The position numbers were made by a program, and so were the translations under genes. From Plasmodium brasilianum (taxonomy: Eukaryota; Apicomplexa; Aconoidasida; Haemosporida; Plasmodiidae), in contig NC_090125.1 in assembly GCF_023973825.1 (NCBI RefSeq), positions 2,564,928 to 2,628,927 of the forward strand: DNA of 64,000 nt, written 5' to 3'. This document shows positions 48,692-60,249 of the stretch, piece by piece. The notes under the pieces are model-generated. The model did no database searches and was not told the origin of the DNA. It was given only the letters and a program-made list of their open reading frames with translations. Each line of letters opens with the position of its first letter. Positions within the stretch are counted from its first letter, which is position 1.

Positions 48692-49356
48692 ATTTTTATT
48701 CTTTTTATTTTTTCCTTCAACACAGTCTTTTTTTATATTTTCTATCTATACAAATTTTATTTTATTTTTTTTCTTTTTATAAAGTCTTTTTTTTTTTTTT
48801 TTTTTATTATTATTCTACATGTGCATATGTAAGTATATGCTTCTGCAGTTCTTCACACGCATACATACGGGTACGGCGTATTCACGTACATACAATTTTT
48901 ACATAACACAGATGAATTGTTCACTTGCGAATATTTCCTTCTAAACAAATGTCAGAGGTAATATCTACGCACATACTTCTTTTTGCAAAAAGAGGAGAAG
49001 AAACTTTAGGAATTCAATAGAACGGTTATAGTGTTTAAAAATACATTTTAGTTTTAACTTTATTTTTATGGTATGATTGAAATTCTAATTTAGGAGAACA
49101 AAATACTATCTGAAAATAAAAAAAGAAAAATATAGAAAATATGGTATAATAAAAATTTGTATATAAAAAAAATTTCTTTTTTTTTGGGGAAATTTTAGTT
49201 ATATTAAGAGAGAACTACCTATTTTGGCTAGCTTATATTAAGTGTAAATTATTCATTAATTTTTCGTTTATTGAAGTGTAATTTTTACTTTTCGTATTTT
49301 TCGCCAATATATGTGAATATGCAAACGTATGTATATATGTATACATATTTGTACAC

Positions 49357-49391
<35 letters not shown>

Positions 49392-51582
49392 ATTTTAACA
49401 GTTTCGCTGTTGAAACTAACCAAATATGGCATTGCAGCCAATATGTAACTTCTTGTACTAGATTTATTCTGCTCTGGTAAGAGCAGCAATACATACTATA
49501 TTATATATATTAATTTATGTATAGTTCTGTAAACATTTACAAAATCGCAACAACACTAATTAAATGAGAAAACAGGTTTAATTTTTTTTTAAAAAATTCG
49601 AAAAATTATTCTTAAAGAACAAATTTAAGAATCAGTTGCATGTTGCAAACATATTAAATCAATACAACTATGAGTTTAATAGTTATGCAAAACGCAAACA
49701 AATAATTGCCTAATTGAATTAGTAAATATAAGTGAATGAACAAAAAAAATAAAAAAAAAACATAATAAAATATAAAAACAAAATATACAAATAAATAATA
49801 AACGAATAAATAAACAAGTGAATAAATAAATATACAGGTTGATGGATAAAACAGTTTTACTAAAAGCGCAGATGTACAAATTATTAAGAAAAACGAAATG
49901 ACATAAACAGTACGACAACATATAGAAAATAATTGTGCGTATTACCCTTTATAGATAAAAGGTTCTAATTAAACAACTAAAATAAAATGGTAAATGTATC
50001 AATTAAAAATATAAATTTTCATTAAAAAAGATAAAAACAACATAAAAACAAATTAACAATCAAAAAAACGAAAAAACGAAAAAACGAAAAAACGAAAAAA
50101 CGAAAAAACGAAAAAACGAAAAAACGAAAAAACGAAAAAACGAAAAAACGAAAAAACGAAAAAACGAAAAAACAAAAAAACAAAAATATAAAAAAATAAA
50201 AAAATAAAAAAACAAAAAAACAAAAAAATAAAAAAACAAAAAAACAAAAAAATAAAAAAATTACAATTCCTTAATTCTTCACAAAATTTCGAAAGTACTT
50301 GTTTTCCATTAACGTATGAGTATCTGCACTTTTTTTTTTTTTTTTTGTTTAACTAATTTAAAAAAAAAATTGCGCGAATAAACGTTAACAGTATATGTAT
50401 ATAATAAATGAAATAAATGCACTGCTATTTAAGAGCTAATAGAAAGTTTTAAAGTATTGCCTTTCTCATAGGTTTAATAAAATTGTATAAATTTTGTTAT
50501 ATATATATATATATATATATATGTATAGTTAATTAACTTAATTAGGTAAATCATAGTAAAAACGGAAAAATGAGTTTAACTACTTAAAACTGAGAAATTT
50601 CAAAAAGAAAAACATGTACATGTCAATATATTTACTATTAATTAAATATAATGCAACTATGAAGTAATAGGAAAAACTGAAAAAAAAAAAAAAAAAAAAA
50701 AGGAATTCATGTAACTACGTAAATTGCAGAAAAAGGCTATAGCAATAATGCATAGCAGTGTAAATACAGAGAGTTGAAGGAATTTGTAGAACTGTTTAAA
50801 ATGTGTATGTATATGTAAATATATGCAAATGTGAGTACACAGTGAATAAGTCTAAATTTTTCATTTATTTATGTGTGCATTCTTCCTTCTTTCTTTTAAT
50901 ATAAAAGGTGTAATTCTAATCAGGTAAATTTTTTGCATAACTCTATATATCTAGTTACAAAACAAGTATTTACCTCATCTTGTCAATTTTTTGTATTTGT
51001 AGATAAATTTAAAGCTACTTTAAAATAATGAATTTCAATATTACATAATTTAGAAATTTTATTTTCTCCAATATGGAATGTTTAATAGTAATTAAAGGTT
51101 TTATTTATTTATTTTTTCTTTCGTTGCTTATTTTTCTATTCTTATCACAATTATGCACATAGGTGTGTAAAATTTTCATGAAAATTTAATTGCATGTTAA
51201 CTAAAATGCTTGAAATTTCGTAAGAAGAAAAACCAGTGAAAACAAATTATTTACATGTTGTATGTCCCATTCTTACAATTAACTGTAAGCTACAGTTAAT
51301 TGTAGAATTATTCTTTCAATCAAAAAGTTAAAGAAAAGAAACAAAATAAAATAAAATGAAGTATTTTGAAGTATAGTGAAGTATAATAAAGCGTAATGAA
51401 GTGTAATGACGTGTAATGAAATGTGATTAAGTAAAATATAATAAAATAAAATAATAAAAAATACGATGGATATTTAATTCTTATAACAACAAACGACTTG
51501 AAATAAGTTACCTGACCGTTCAGCTATTTTTCTGAAAGTATATGACCAAATTTATTTTGCACACATTTGTATGGTCTTAAAT

Positions 51583-51618
<36 letters not shown>

Positions 51619-52070
51619 TCTAAATATTTAACTTTTTAAAATGTTGTTCAGGTAAAATTTGATTAATAATAAAAAAAAAAAAAAAAAAAATATAGATCAC
51701 AATACAATACAACGCAATAAAATAAATTATACGAATGTCAAAAAAACCGCTCAATGGCAACTGTAAATTGATCAAACATGAATATAATATTGTATGAATT
51801 TACCATTGCATACATATATATACACGCATATGTGTACATATATATATATACATATATGTATTATATATATATGAGCACAATAAAATAATAAGACAGTGAA
51901 AAATTGTTACTTCAAGTAAGTAGCAATTTAACTAATTCTTAAAGTGCTACAAAGTGTGAAATAAAAAAATCGAAATTGTAAAAAGCCAAAACAGCAAATG
52001 CAATGTTATGAAAGATAATGTTAACTTGGTAATGGTAATGATCGAAAGTCTATTTTAAAAATAAATAAAA
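48692..52070. other. Long intergenic region
   Basis: 3.4 kb: promoter of the 46352-48691 gene and 3' flank of the methyltransferase. Holds poly(T) 48787-48806, (TA)n 49358-49378 and 50496-50521, the cgaaaaaa array, poly(A) 50680-50701 and 51671-51690, and poly(T) 51585-51612. No exon with coding character was found. Confidence 0.5.
50061..50180. repeat. (cgaaaaaa)n 8-bp tandem repeat
   Basis: About 14 near-perfect copies, then decaying to aacaaaaaa/aataaaaaa variants up to about 50258. Confidence 0.9.
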
Positions 52071-53021
52071 TTATTGTTGTGTTTTTGTATTCCCCTTTGT
52101 ACAAATATAAACATAGTGTAGGTTATCATCTATAGGAGCAGCTTCAATAATTAAAAAAATTCAAATAATTTGTAAAGTAATGAAAAAACTATGACAAAGG
52201 GGGAAAAAAAAAAAAAAAAAAATGTATACAAATAACATTTTTACACCTTTAACGAAGAAAATACTTACTCACAATCCCTAACATGGGTCGTTTAACTGTT
52301 TTGATCGTGACGTTCCACTTATAATCTTGTTTTTGTAAATACCCTAATCGATAAGTTGGTTGGGCATGAGAAATAACTACAAAAGTACCTTCAGATCTAA
52401 CAAAAATTTAATATATTTGTTTTGTTACAATTATATACATACTGTAATTTTTCTTTTTTTTTTTAGTTTTTTTTCTTTAAAAAATGTAGATGAATATGTA
52501 TATAATAATACTTTAAAATCCTTGATACTTCCGACAACATCTCTTCAATGTACTTTAAAGAGTCCTCTGAGCATACTATAGAATCTAAACATGCTTTGTC
52601 TATAATTAAATCAAATTCTGCATTTTTAAATTCCTTCATATCACAGACGTTCATTAACATGTCTGAAGGATGTTTGAGTAAAGGAATAAACGTACGTATG
52701 TTTAAATATATATGTTCAAACAAAAAAAAAATAAAATAAAATAAAGTCAATAATATAAATAAAAAAACCGTGAACATGATAACAAAATGATACTATTATA
52801 AAGTTAAAACGTTAAGGCACTCTGAAAGCATTTGATTACATTTTAAATTTGGTTTATCTTTATATATTTCTTTCATTTTTTTTATGCACGCAGAGGATGC
52901 GTCTATGTTGGTTATATCGGTATAGCCACTATCAAGCATTTCTTCGCTAAATTCTTGAGGTAGGAAATAATACCCACATATATTTAATGTATGTGTACAG
53001 GTATGTATACGTATGTATATT

Positions 53022-53061
<40 letters not shown>

Positions 53062-53820
53062 CATTTACGAGCAGTTCTTTAATAAATATGTGTCTAAATA
53101 TAATTATATAGAGGTAGGGTATATTATTCTCTCATACTTGAGGTTCCACATCCAACATTTAAAATTTTTGCATCATTTTTTATGTCCAGCTCTGTGAAAA
53201 TATGCTTTACTCCATACCATTTTTGGTGCCAATCGAACTGCTCTTCTTCACTTTGGAAAAAAAAAAGAAAAAAAAAATTACAAGCAAAAAAGTTAGCAAT
53301 AAATAAATTAGCGACAAATAAATTAGCAACAAATAAATTAACAACAAATAAATTAACAACAAATAAATTAACAACAAATAAATTAACAACAAATAAATTA
53401 ACAACAAATAAATTAGCGACAAATAATTTAACAAATTAACAGATAAACAAATCTACAAATAATCGCAGCTTAAAGTGGAAAACATTCTCATTGAAGTAAA
53501 AAAATAATACAAAAAATTGTTATCCAAAATGGATGAATTTTATGTGTGTTACTTTGTGTATCGTTCATTCCAGTAAGATATACTACCATACTAAGTTAAC
53601 GAAAAGGAAAGACAAAATAAATTATGAAATGTACTTCACGACAACATGAATTATGTTCATATACACATATATTATATATGTTTGAATGATATGTATATAT
53701 ATATATTTTAACTTCAAACTTGTATGCAAATTATAAAATATTTTTATTTTATTTTATTATTTTTTTTTTCCTTTTTTTTAAATTTAATTGTTTTCTTTTG
53801 CTTAATTGTACCACTGCCAT
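52071..53820 (-). CDS. Class I SAM-dependent methyltransferase, EEF1AKMT4 (METTL13-related) type
   Basis: Seven exons on the minus strand: 53820-53812, 53590-53553, 53250-53138, 52953-52840, 52662-52512, 52396-52269, 52141-52071; 624 nt, 207 aa, phases consistent. The last acceptor could instead be at 52129 (203 aa), also in phase. Motifs: YWNERYTNEEEQFDWHQKWY at the start, motif I ILNVGCGTSSM, motif II-like TDITNIDASSACIKKMK, motif D LMNVCDMKEF with FDLIIDKACLDSI, then ISHAQPTYRLGYLQ and a closing HYVYICTKGN strand. This order matches the small eukaryotic EEF1A lysine methyltransferase 4 family, which methylates elongation factor 1A in the cytosol. Substrate here is by homology. The 9-nt first exon (MAV) is the least certain part. 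Confidence 0.88.
53285..53435. repeat. 15-bp repeat in methyltransferase intron 2
   Basis: Unit aaataaattaacaac, about nine copies, between exons 53553 and 53250. A multiple of three, so it produces a spurious open frame. Confidence 0.9.
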
Positions 53821-54956
53821 TATGAAAGAATGATGAATATTTTGTTATATGAACAATTAAGGGAATTAACAAACAATAATATGGACTGATACAATTAAAT
53901 GTTTATTTTTTTTCTATATAAATAAGGGAAGAAGGTGTAAAATTCTTAAATGAGATATTATTCTGAAAAGTTCGCAAGTTGCTTATATTAATTTTTTTTT
54001 TTTTTTTCACTATTAGATTTTCTTACTTTTGATTTTAAATGTGCTTGTTTTTTTTTTTTTTTTTATTCCCTTTTTTTTTTCTTTATTTTTTTTAGTAACC
54101 TGTTAAAACCTTTTTTTTTTAATTTTAAAAATATAAATGATCTTAAATGAAATAAATAAAAATGTATAAATTAATATATGCACATATTAATATATGCATT
54201 ACCATGCCCGGTGAAAAAGGGAAAAAGTATTCTTTTGATTTTTAAAAGGGAAAGAGGATCTTAATAATTCTCTCCTAAGAACGAAAATAAGTTTTAATTT
54301 TTGTTAATGTTTCAATATAAACAATGTAAATGCCTATTATTATATCACACATCTGTGTACAAGACACATGAGATATATTATTTTAATATTTTAATACTTT
54401 ATTATTTTAATATTTTCAACTTTTTATCTCTTTATTTTGTATGAATGAGGGTGCTGTTTGTGTTTGTGTTTGTGTTTGTGTGTGTGTACGTATGTATGTA
54501 TATATGTGTGTATTTATATGTATATATATATGTATGCGCATGTTTGTACACGTGTGCTCGCATTTAGTATATCATTTTTTTTTTTTTTACATTTCATAAA
54601 ACATGTTATGAGGGAATAACTAAGGTGAATTGTCTAATCATTTTATATATATGAAATTTAAATATAAGTTTCTTGAAAAAATATTTTTTCATTAAGTTAT
54701 ATACTTTTATTTCTTGTAACAATTAAGCTCATAATATTTAAAGATTATGAAACTTTATACAACAATATGCCAAAATATGAGCATATAAAAACAAAAGATG
54801 GATCACTTTTCATGTACATGTGTAATATATAATATTTATGGGGGGAAATAACAGGTACAATATTTTACTCTTTCGATCTCTATTCTTACCCCTTCTTTTC
54901 ACTTCTCCATTTCTGTATATTCTGTTACTAAATTTTAGTTCGCGTATTTTTTCTTT
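53821..54956. other. Intergenic region upstream of the methyltransferase
   Basis: T-rich DNA with poly(T) (54049-54064) and a TG/TATG microsatellite (54455-54540). No exon is supported. Confidence 0.5.
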
Positions 54957-55951
54957 TTATATTAACTTTTCATTACCACAAAACAAGTTCATTATTTTGC
55001 TGTGTTCTTTATCGATCTTCTTTAAGCACTCTTTTACCTGTTCCAAAGAGAATAAAAATGTTAATATGCAAACTATTGTTTTTAGGAAACGATGGAACAA
55101 GCCGACGCTACTAATATGGGTGCATATGTGTGTACATATATATATATGCGTACTGTGTGAGGTTTTTTTTTTTTTTTTTTTTAAATTATATTTTATTTTT
55201 CCTCGCACGTCTTGCTCTTTTTCGTTTTTTTATATTGTAGGTGCAAACAGTGAGAACTACTGCACACGTTTAACAAAGGTTGTAATTTTTTCTTTTTTCT
55301 CTCTTTGTTTTTTGAAAAAAATAAACACATATGTGTATTAAAATATAAAGGACATATTCTTAAATAAATGAATTTTAATAATTTGATATATGTATATTCG
55401 AAATACAAAAAAAAAAAAAAAATTAAGAAATTAAGGAGAAATTAGGGAGAAATTAAGGAAAAATTGAGAAAAAATTGAGAAAAAAATTACGAATTACGAA
55501 ATAACTGAGAAATAATTGCAAAATAATTACTAAATAATTACTAAATAATTGCGAAATAATTAAGATAAAAAAAAGGGTACATTTTTGGTAAGTTATTCTA
55601 TTAATGTATTACTTCTTTGAAAAGAATTTTAATTTTTTCATTTTCATCATTGGAAGTATCTGGTAGGTCCCCTTTATTCATTTTGCGTAAAAACAAGGTT
55701 GCTTTTTTATTTATTATTATTACTGCTGTTGAAATGGAAAAAACTGTGCTTCCCAAAAAGGAAGAAAAATTATATATGTTTTTATTATTTTACTATTACA
55801 TATATCATATATATGTTTTTATTATTGTACTTTTACATATAGAATATATATGTTTTAATTATTGTTCTTTTACAAATAGCAAAATGTATATAAAAATACA
55901 TATATGTACATATTGACACACTTTTAATTTTTTGCCATTAGTATAGGCCAT
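54957..55951 (-). CDS. Candidate small three-exon gene, about 81-87 aa, unrecognised
   Basis: Model on the minus strand: exons 55951-55900, 55745-55615, 55037-54957; 264 nt, phases consistent. An alternative acceptor 18 nt further in keeps the frame. Exon 1 reads MAYTNGKKLKVCQYVHI. Exon 2 reads FFSISTAVIIINKKATLFLR, then KMNKGDLPDTSNDENEKIKI. Exon 3 reads VKECLKKIDKEHSKIMNLFC and ends GNEKLI. Exons 2-3 have clear coding character, with a hydrophobic segment followed by a charged helix. A minimal version would start at ATG 55683 and encode only 49 residues. The large second intron contains plus-strand splice-like signals, so the opposite strand is an alternative. No family is recognised. Confidence 0.42.
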
Positions 55952-57243
55952 TGTCTGTAAATTCTAATGATGATTGTCTAAAAAAATTAGAACGATATAT
56001 TATATATAGAATGTAAATTTTACCTTATAAGAAATTACTTGATTTCACCTTTCACTATTTCACCATTTAACCATCTTTTTTTTTTTTTTTTGTGTGTGTG
56101 TAGAAACTATAAATTTAGCTTTTTCAAAATTGTAAATAGAAGTATTGTTTTGCTTAATAAAATGAAAAAATAAAATTGCAATTCTATAGTACATATTTAT
56201 TTTTTTTTTTTCTATTTTATGCATTAATTTTGCGTACAAATTGACTATCTTTTTTTTCATTTCATCTCTTTGCTAAGATACGTGCTTAGTTTTTTTTTTT
56301 TTTTTTGTTGCGCTTTTAATTTACCCGGGCTATATATATATATATGCATTTAAGTATTTATTTATTTGATTATTTAAACCATTTCTTGCTCCGTACACCC
56401 TTTCAAGAATTATTTTAAATTGGCATATTTAAACTAAAAATGTAAAAAAACAAGGAATGGAAGAGTAGAAAAGAAAAAAAAAAAATAGCAAAAGGAGGGG
56501 AAAAATTTACTATTAAAATGTACATATATATATATATATATTTATATGTTTATGTGTATAAATGAATATGTTTTTTTTTTTTTTTTTTTTTAACTTTTCA
56601 CCGAAGATATATTTACGCATATTTAGCACAATATGGCAATTCATAAATTAATTGTCTTTTAAGAAATAGCCCGCCTTCATTTTCTTTTTATTTTTCTCTC
56701 TTTATATTTATTTTTCTCTTTTTGTTTTTATTTTTATTTTTATTTTTACTTTTCTCTTTTTTTTTTTTTTTTTTTCTGTTATTGTAACTATTTTTATTTT
56801 ATTTGTCACTCTTATACATGTAGAAGCCTCTTTTTTTTTTTTTTTTTTATCAATCACATGATGTTTGTAAATTCGGGTTATTTGCAAAAATATACGCAAA
56901 TTCATAAATATACAAATATATATATATGTATATATTCATATATATATACACTACTCTCACGTATATATAGGAACTTAACTACTTTTGCGCGAAAATATCT
57001 GGATGTGATAATCGAATAGTTAATTTTTTTGGCTAATTTCGAACAAAGAAATATGAGGATTTATGAATACGTGCGTATATATTTATACCTACATACCTTA
57101 TAAATACCTGTGTGTATATAAGTACAATATTATACGTACATAATTTGTGTGTACGTTAAGCTACACAATATGTTATTCGCATATTAACTTATACGTTCTA
57201 ACAAACGTTCTGGGCAGCCATTCAAGGTTGTCGATAAATTTAA
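55952..57243. other. Intergenic region upstream of the phosphatase gene
   Basis: Poly(T) tracts (56078-56090, 56571-56590, 56757-56775, 56830-56847) and (TA)n near 56525 and 56920. No exon is supported. Confidence 0.5.
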
Positions 57244-57799
57244 ATGATTCAAATATTACCATTTTTGTATATGGGAAGAAGGTATGATATAGAAAATGTT
57301 GAAGGACTTAAAGCATGTAATATAAAGGCATTAGTAATATGTTGTACTTATTTTGAATACCCAGATCATAAGGTACCAAATGGATATGCAAATTTACGGA
57401 TTAATCTTGAAGATATGGGATTGGAACGAATTTCCTCATACTTTGAAGAGTCGAATAACTTTATTCATTCACACATTTCGCAAGAACAAGCTGTCCTCAT
57501 TTCGTGCTGGTATTATTCATTTTAGCTATAGTAATAGCAGTAGTAGTAGTAGTAATGTATCCTTTGCATGAAAATCTTAAGGATTCTTGAATACCGTTTA
57601 TATTTTTCACCATACCTTCAGTTTATCGTGCTGATAAACCAGTTTTTACTGTACAGACGAGTGCACAGGTGATTGTATATGCACTTAAACGCATACGCTT
57701 GTACTTCTTTTTTTTTTTTTTTCAGCCAAGGCGTAAGTAGGTCCTCGACGATATCCATAGCGTATTTAATGGGAAAACAGGTCATACTTTTTTTTTATT

Positions 57800-57849
<50 letters not shown>

Positions 57850-58308
57850 AACTCCGATATAAATATATACATTTTTTTAATTTCGATAAATACTTTTAAC
57901 TCTGATATAAATATTTTTTTTTTAATTTCAATAAATAAATAAATATAAATATATATATTTATATATTTTTTTTTTATTTTTCATTTTGGTACTGTTTGCA
58001 ACTTTTCGAAATGATCGTAAAAACATCATAATATTATGCACACTGGTAATTTTCGAAATGCTTTAATCCTGTGCTCTCTTCTCTTCTTCTTTTTACAGAA
58101 CTTTTTTCTTAATGAAGCATTTAGTTTTATAATGCAGAAGAAGAATATATGTCCAAATATCGGATTTATTGAACAGTTATGTGAATATGAAAAGATTTTA
58201 AAAAATAAAATTACTTTCTCCTCAAAAAAGTACATCAACTGGTTCACATCCGATATGTGTGGAAATAATGCAATTACAGACTTCAGTATTGATTGTAAAA
58301 AAAAATAA
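57244..58308 (+). CDS. Small dual-specificity protein phosphatase
   Basis: Exons 57244-57509, 57726-57780, 58099-58308; 531 nt, 176 aa, phases consistent. The start MIQILPFLYMGRR matches the usual DUSP opening (IxPxLYxG). General acid candidate D57 lies in NLEDMG, followed by SSYFEESNNFI. The P-loop is formed across the first intron: VLISCCQGVSRSSTISIAYL, so C88-x5-R94 is intact. The residue before the catalytic cysteine is Ser87 where DUSPs normally have His. A helix NEAFSFIMQKKN and IGFIEQLCEYE complete the fold. Such enzymes dephosphorylate Tyr/Ser/Thr or sometimes non-protein substrates; no targeting domain is visible. (TA)n fills intron 2. Probably PF3D7_1455100 by order. Confidence 0.88.
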
Positions 58309-60012
58309 AATCTGCAAGTACATTTTGTTGATGAAAGATTTTTAAAATATAAGAATAAAATAAATGTTTTTAAAAAAAAAAAAAAATTGTTTGTTCCCTT
58401 TGCTTTCTCATTAGTGTTATGTGTCATATGGTTAAAAAGGATGTTGTATGTTGATACGATTTTACTTAAGCACGTTTGTACCCATGCACACATATGTATA
58501 CATATATGTACATACATGTACGCAGCTAACTAGCAAGATTTAAAAATTCATGCAAAATAACAATACGCTTTAATAGAGCATGTGCATGCATTTGTTTATA
58601 TGTACGTGCAAGGCATAAGTTTCTTTTTGTTAATTGCATCAGTAATTTCTTTTTTTATTTATAACATGTATAATCCACATTAAATGCTTTTCAAATGATG
58701 GAAGTAATGTGTGGAAAATGTGTTTTTGAATGATTTTGAATTTTGCTCTTGCTTTCGCTCTTGCTTTCGCTTTTGCTTTCATCTTTGCTTTTGCTTATTT
58801 TATTTTATTTTATTTTTTTTTTTTTTTTTGAATATATATATTTGTACTATTTCATTTATGAGTGCTTGGGGTATTATGAAAACTCAGAATTAACAACTTT
58901 TTGTCTTGTTCATCATTAAATTGGTGTACCATATTTTATATTAAAGTGAAATTATGAAAGTTGTATTCATCATTCGGCGTTCATCATTTAGCACTCACCG
59001 TTCATTATTCAGCATGTTATGTTTTTTTTTTATTTTTTTTCTGAAATATAAGATATAACAGTGCACGAAATGTACATCCGTTTTAGTTGACTGCACACAC
59101 CACTTAGAACTGTGCATAATTAAAAATTTACGAAAATGCATATATAAGGTTCATACCTTTTTATGATTAAAAAAATGTTCTGATTTCTTGATTCCACATG
59201 ATTTGTATCACATGATTGTTTTTAAGAAATAGGTATACGTATGTGCAATATACGTGGGTATATAAGTACGTATGTAGGTTAAGGCTGCTCTTATCCCTTA
59301 TAAGAAGCAATTTTATTTGGGAATGCTATTTATATAAGGAATTTGTGTGTATACTATTTTTGTACCTTATTAAAAGGGAAATAAACGTAAAGTAAAAAAT
59401 AGTTGACAAAAATATAAGAAGAAAAAAAAAAAAAAAAAATAAATATATGAATAAATAGATGAAATTAATACTTCAATAAATAAATGAAATTAATACTTCA
59501 ATAAATAGATCAAATGAATACTTCAATAAATAGATCAAATGAATACTTCAATAAATAGATCAAATGAATACTTCAATAAATAGATCAAACAAATATATAA
59601 ATAAATAGATCAAATAAATTTATAAATAAATAGATCCGATAAATATAAAAATAAATCCGATAAATATATAAATAAATAAACGAATAAGGCATATATAGCA
59701 CTTTGCCTGTGGCAAATTTTCTCGCACAGTATCTTCTTTACACGAGAACAAATTAAAGGTACCGTGGAAAATACAATAGCTAATTAATTATGAGAAAAAA
59801 AATACAGCTCAATTGGCAATTTTCTCCCCTTAAATAAGGTGTACACTAATGTGCGCATGAAAGGGATATATTAAAATCGAGGAATAAAAAAAATAAATTA
59901 ATTAATTAAAAGAACTACGTAAATTAAACGGGTGATATGAATAAAAAATTGTCAAACCAATTATTAATTGGTCAACAAATTAATAAATGCATGAAAAAGT
60001 AAACGGCAGCAA

Positions 60013-60049
<37 letters not shown>

Positions 60050-60249
60050 AATAAAATAGAAAAATAATATAGTAACAAAATAATAAAAGAATACAAAAAA
60101 AAAAAAAAAATATATATATATATAGTAAAAAAATATAAATAATTATAATGCAGTATGGAAAAATGAAGATATCGTATAGTGCACAACGCATTTTGTTAAA
60201 TAATAAATGATCCTGAAAACGCGGGAGGTTTTCCTAAATTTGCAAAACA
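58309..60249. other. Intergenic region between phosphatase and transporter
   Basis: Contains GCTTTCGCT-type hexamer repeats (58745-58795), the 25-bp minisatellite at 59455-59640 and poly(A) 60015-60046. No exon is supported. Confidence 0.5.
59455..59640. repeat. 25-bp tandem repeat
   Basis: Unit atacttcaataaatagatca plus aatga, about six to seven copies, degenerating at the 3' side into AAATAAATAGATC. Confidence 0.85.

Noticed and set aside
53182..53439. TNKLTTNKL repeat frame
   Set aside because: It is the 15-bp repeat within a methyltransferase intron.
54838..55341. Plus-strand 167-codon frame and a spliced reading (ATG 54838, exons near 55087 and 55241)
   Set aside because: The frame is F/L-rich and crosses a poly(T) tract; the spliced version gives only about 27 residues. 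The minus-strand candidate explains the coding-like exons better.
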